In this document: positions 4,942 through 5,208 of the stretch, piece by piece
Layout: the number at the start of each line of letters is the position of its first letter
Position numbering within the stretch: position 1 is the stretch's first letter
Assembly: GCA_905202255.1 (NCBI GenBank)
Contig: CAJKRH010000076.1
Location: 1 to 5,208, forward strand
Source of the DNA: an uncultured Ruminococcus sp.
GTDB taxonomy: Bacteria > Bacillota > Clostridia > Oscillospirales > CAG-272
DNA: 5,208 nucleotides
Reading direction: 5' to 3'
Position numbers and translations under genes: made by a program
Notes under the pieces: generated by a model
The model's database searches: none
The model's input: only the letters and a program-made list of their open reading frames with translations
Told to the model about the DNA's origin: nothing

Positions 4942-4971
4942 TTGGCAAAACAAAGAGATAAGCGTTATTGA

Positions 4972-5021
4972 CACCTCATCCGTCAGCCTGCGGCTGCCAC
5001 CTTCTCCCACTGGAGAAGGCT
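4972..5021. repeat. Dispersed Clostridia-type intergenic repeat, left copy
   Basis: CACCTCATCCGT leads into the hairpin CAGCC-TGC-GGCTG (4984-4996) and then CCTTCTCC-CACT-GGAGAAGG (5000-5019). I recall similar sequences scattered between genes of gut Firmicutes, with the first hairpin varying in sequence; this recollection was not checked here. No T run follows, so it is not a standard terminator. Its right half is repeated in inverse orientation at 5112-5130. Confidence 0.65.
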
Positions 5022-5130
5022 TATCAAACACATCAGCGCAGACTGTATTGACGAAATCCTGCCAAGTGTACTAATACGACTTTTTATTTTTAGAAACGAG
5101 GGCATCTTGCCAGCCTTCTCCAGTGGGGAA
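5002..5130. repeat. Inverted repeat pair bounding a 90-bp spacer
   Basis: The sequence at 5002-5021 (TTCTCCCACTGGAGAAGGCT) returns as its reverse complement at 5112-5130 with a single-base indel. The 90 bases between (5022-5111) hold no frame of note. A weak promoter-like pair, TTGACG (5048-5053) and TAATAC (5072-5077), is present at an 18-base spacer. This could be a MITE-like unit or two solo copies facing each other. Confidence 0.6.
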
Positions 5131-5132
5131 TT

Positions 5133-5208
5133 GACCGATTTGCGGAGCAAACTCGGTCGGCGTCGCCGAGACAGGGTGGTCGAAGTAATGGTGCGGGTCT
5201 GGGTGCGA
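5133..5208. repeat. Dispersed hairpin repeat, unit B, probably cut by the window end
   Basis: The first hairpin is GACCGA + TTTGC, loop GGA, GCAAA, bulged C, TCGGTC (5133-5158). It runs into the second, TCGGC-GTC-GCCGA (5157-5169). GACAGGG (5170-5176) and GGTCTGGGTGCG (5196-5207) follow. The second hairpin and tail resemble unit A, while the first hairpin is unrelated in sequence yet keeps the triloop and the single bulged base on the 3' side. Confidence 0.7.

Noticed and set aside
5048..5077. TTGACG...TAATAC pair as a promoter reading out of the right end
   Set aside because: The -10 match is weak, the spacer is 18, and no gene follows before the window ends.

Overview
The window looks like a stretch of a Gram-positive Clostridia chromosome, most likely a gut Oscillospirales/Ruminococcus-like lineage. 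This is inferred from moderate GC, GGAGG-type ribosome binding sites, a Cys-lipobox lipoprotein with a long Thr/Glu-rich linker, an XhlA-like/LLH-holin-like phage gene pair, and an intergenic repeat of the 'CCTCATCCG...CTTCTCC...GGAGAAGG' type that I recall from such genomes. Nothing in the window fixes the species.

Layout. (1) 1-1000: a two-gene unit, a zinc-ribbon/TM2-domain protein (88-477) overlapping by 8 bases a three-helix membrane protein (470-892), closed by an intrinsic terminator (959-992). (2) 1070-1950: an extended -10 consensus promoter (1074-1102), a very hairpin-rich leader of about 140 nt, then an XhlA-like coiled-coil/membrane protein (1250-1564) and an LLH-type phage holin (1590-1889), with no endolysin or other phage gene nearby. 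Both have perfect Shine-Dalgarno sites, but the codons at ideal spacing are ATA and ACG, not ATG. A hairpin pair with a terminator-like member follows. (3) 2040-3170: a secreted lipoprotein (2156-3115) with a Thr/Glu linker and a LamG/concanavalin-like domain, and a strong terminator. (4) 3170-3425: a non-coding convergent spacer packed with nested inverted repeats. (5) 3426-4706, minus strand: a complete sn-glycerol-1-phosphate dehydrogenase (AraM/EgsA family) with a textbook promoter (4746-4774) and a TTG start. (6) 4800-5208: no gene; dispersed-repeat units whose hairpins have different sequences but the same shape.

The genes do not form one pathway. The three coding units are separated by terminators and have their own promoters. 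The most unusual material is non-coding: three-base-loop hairpins recur at 1111-1157, 3362-3374, 4876-4911, 4984-4996 and 5133-5169. Two units near the right end keep the same stem-bulge-loop architecture with unrelated stem sequences, which argues for selection on, or a mechanism acting on, the folded single strand.
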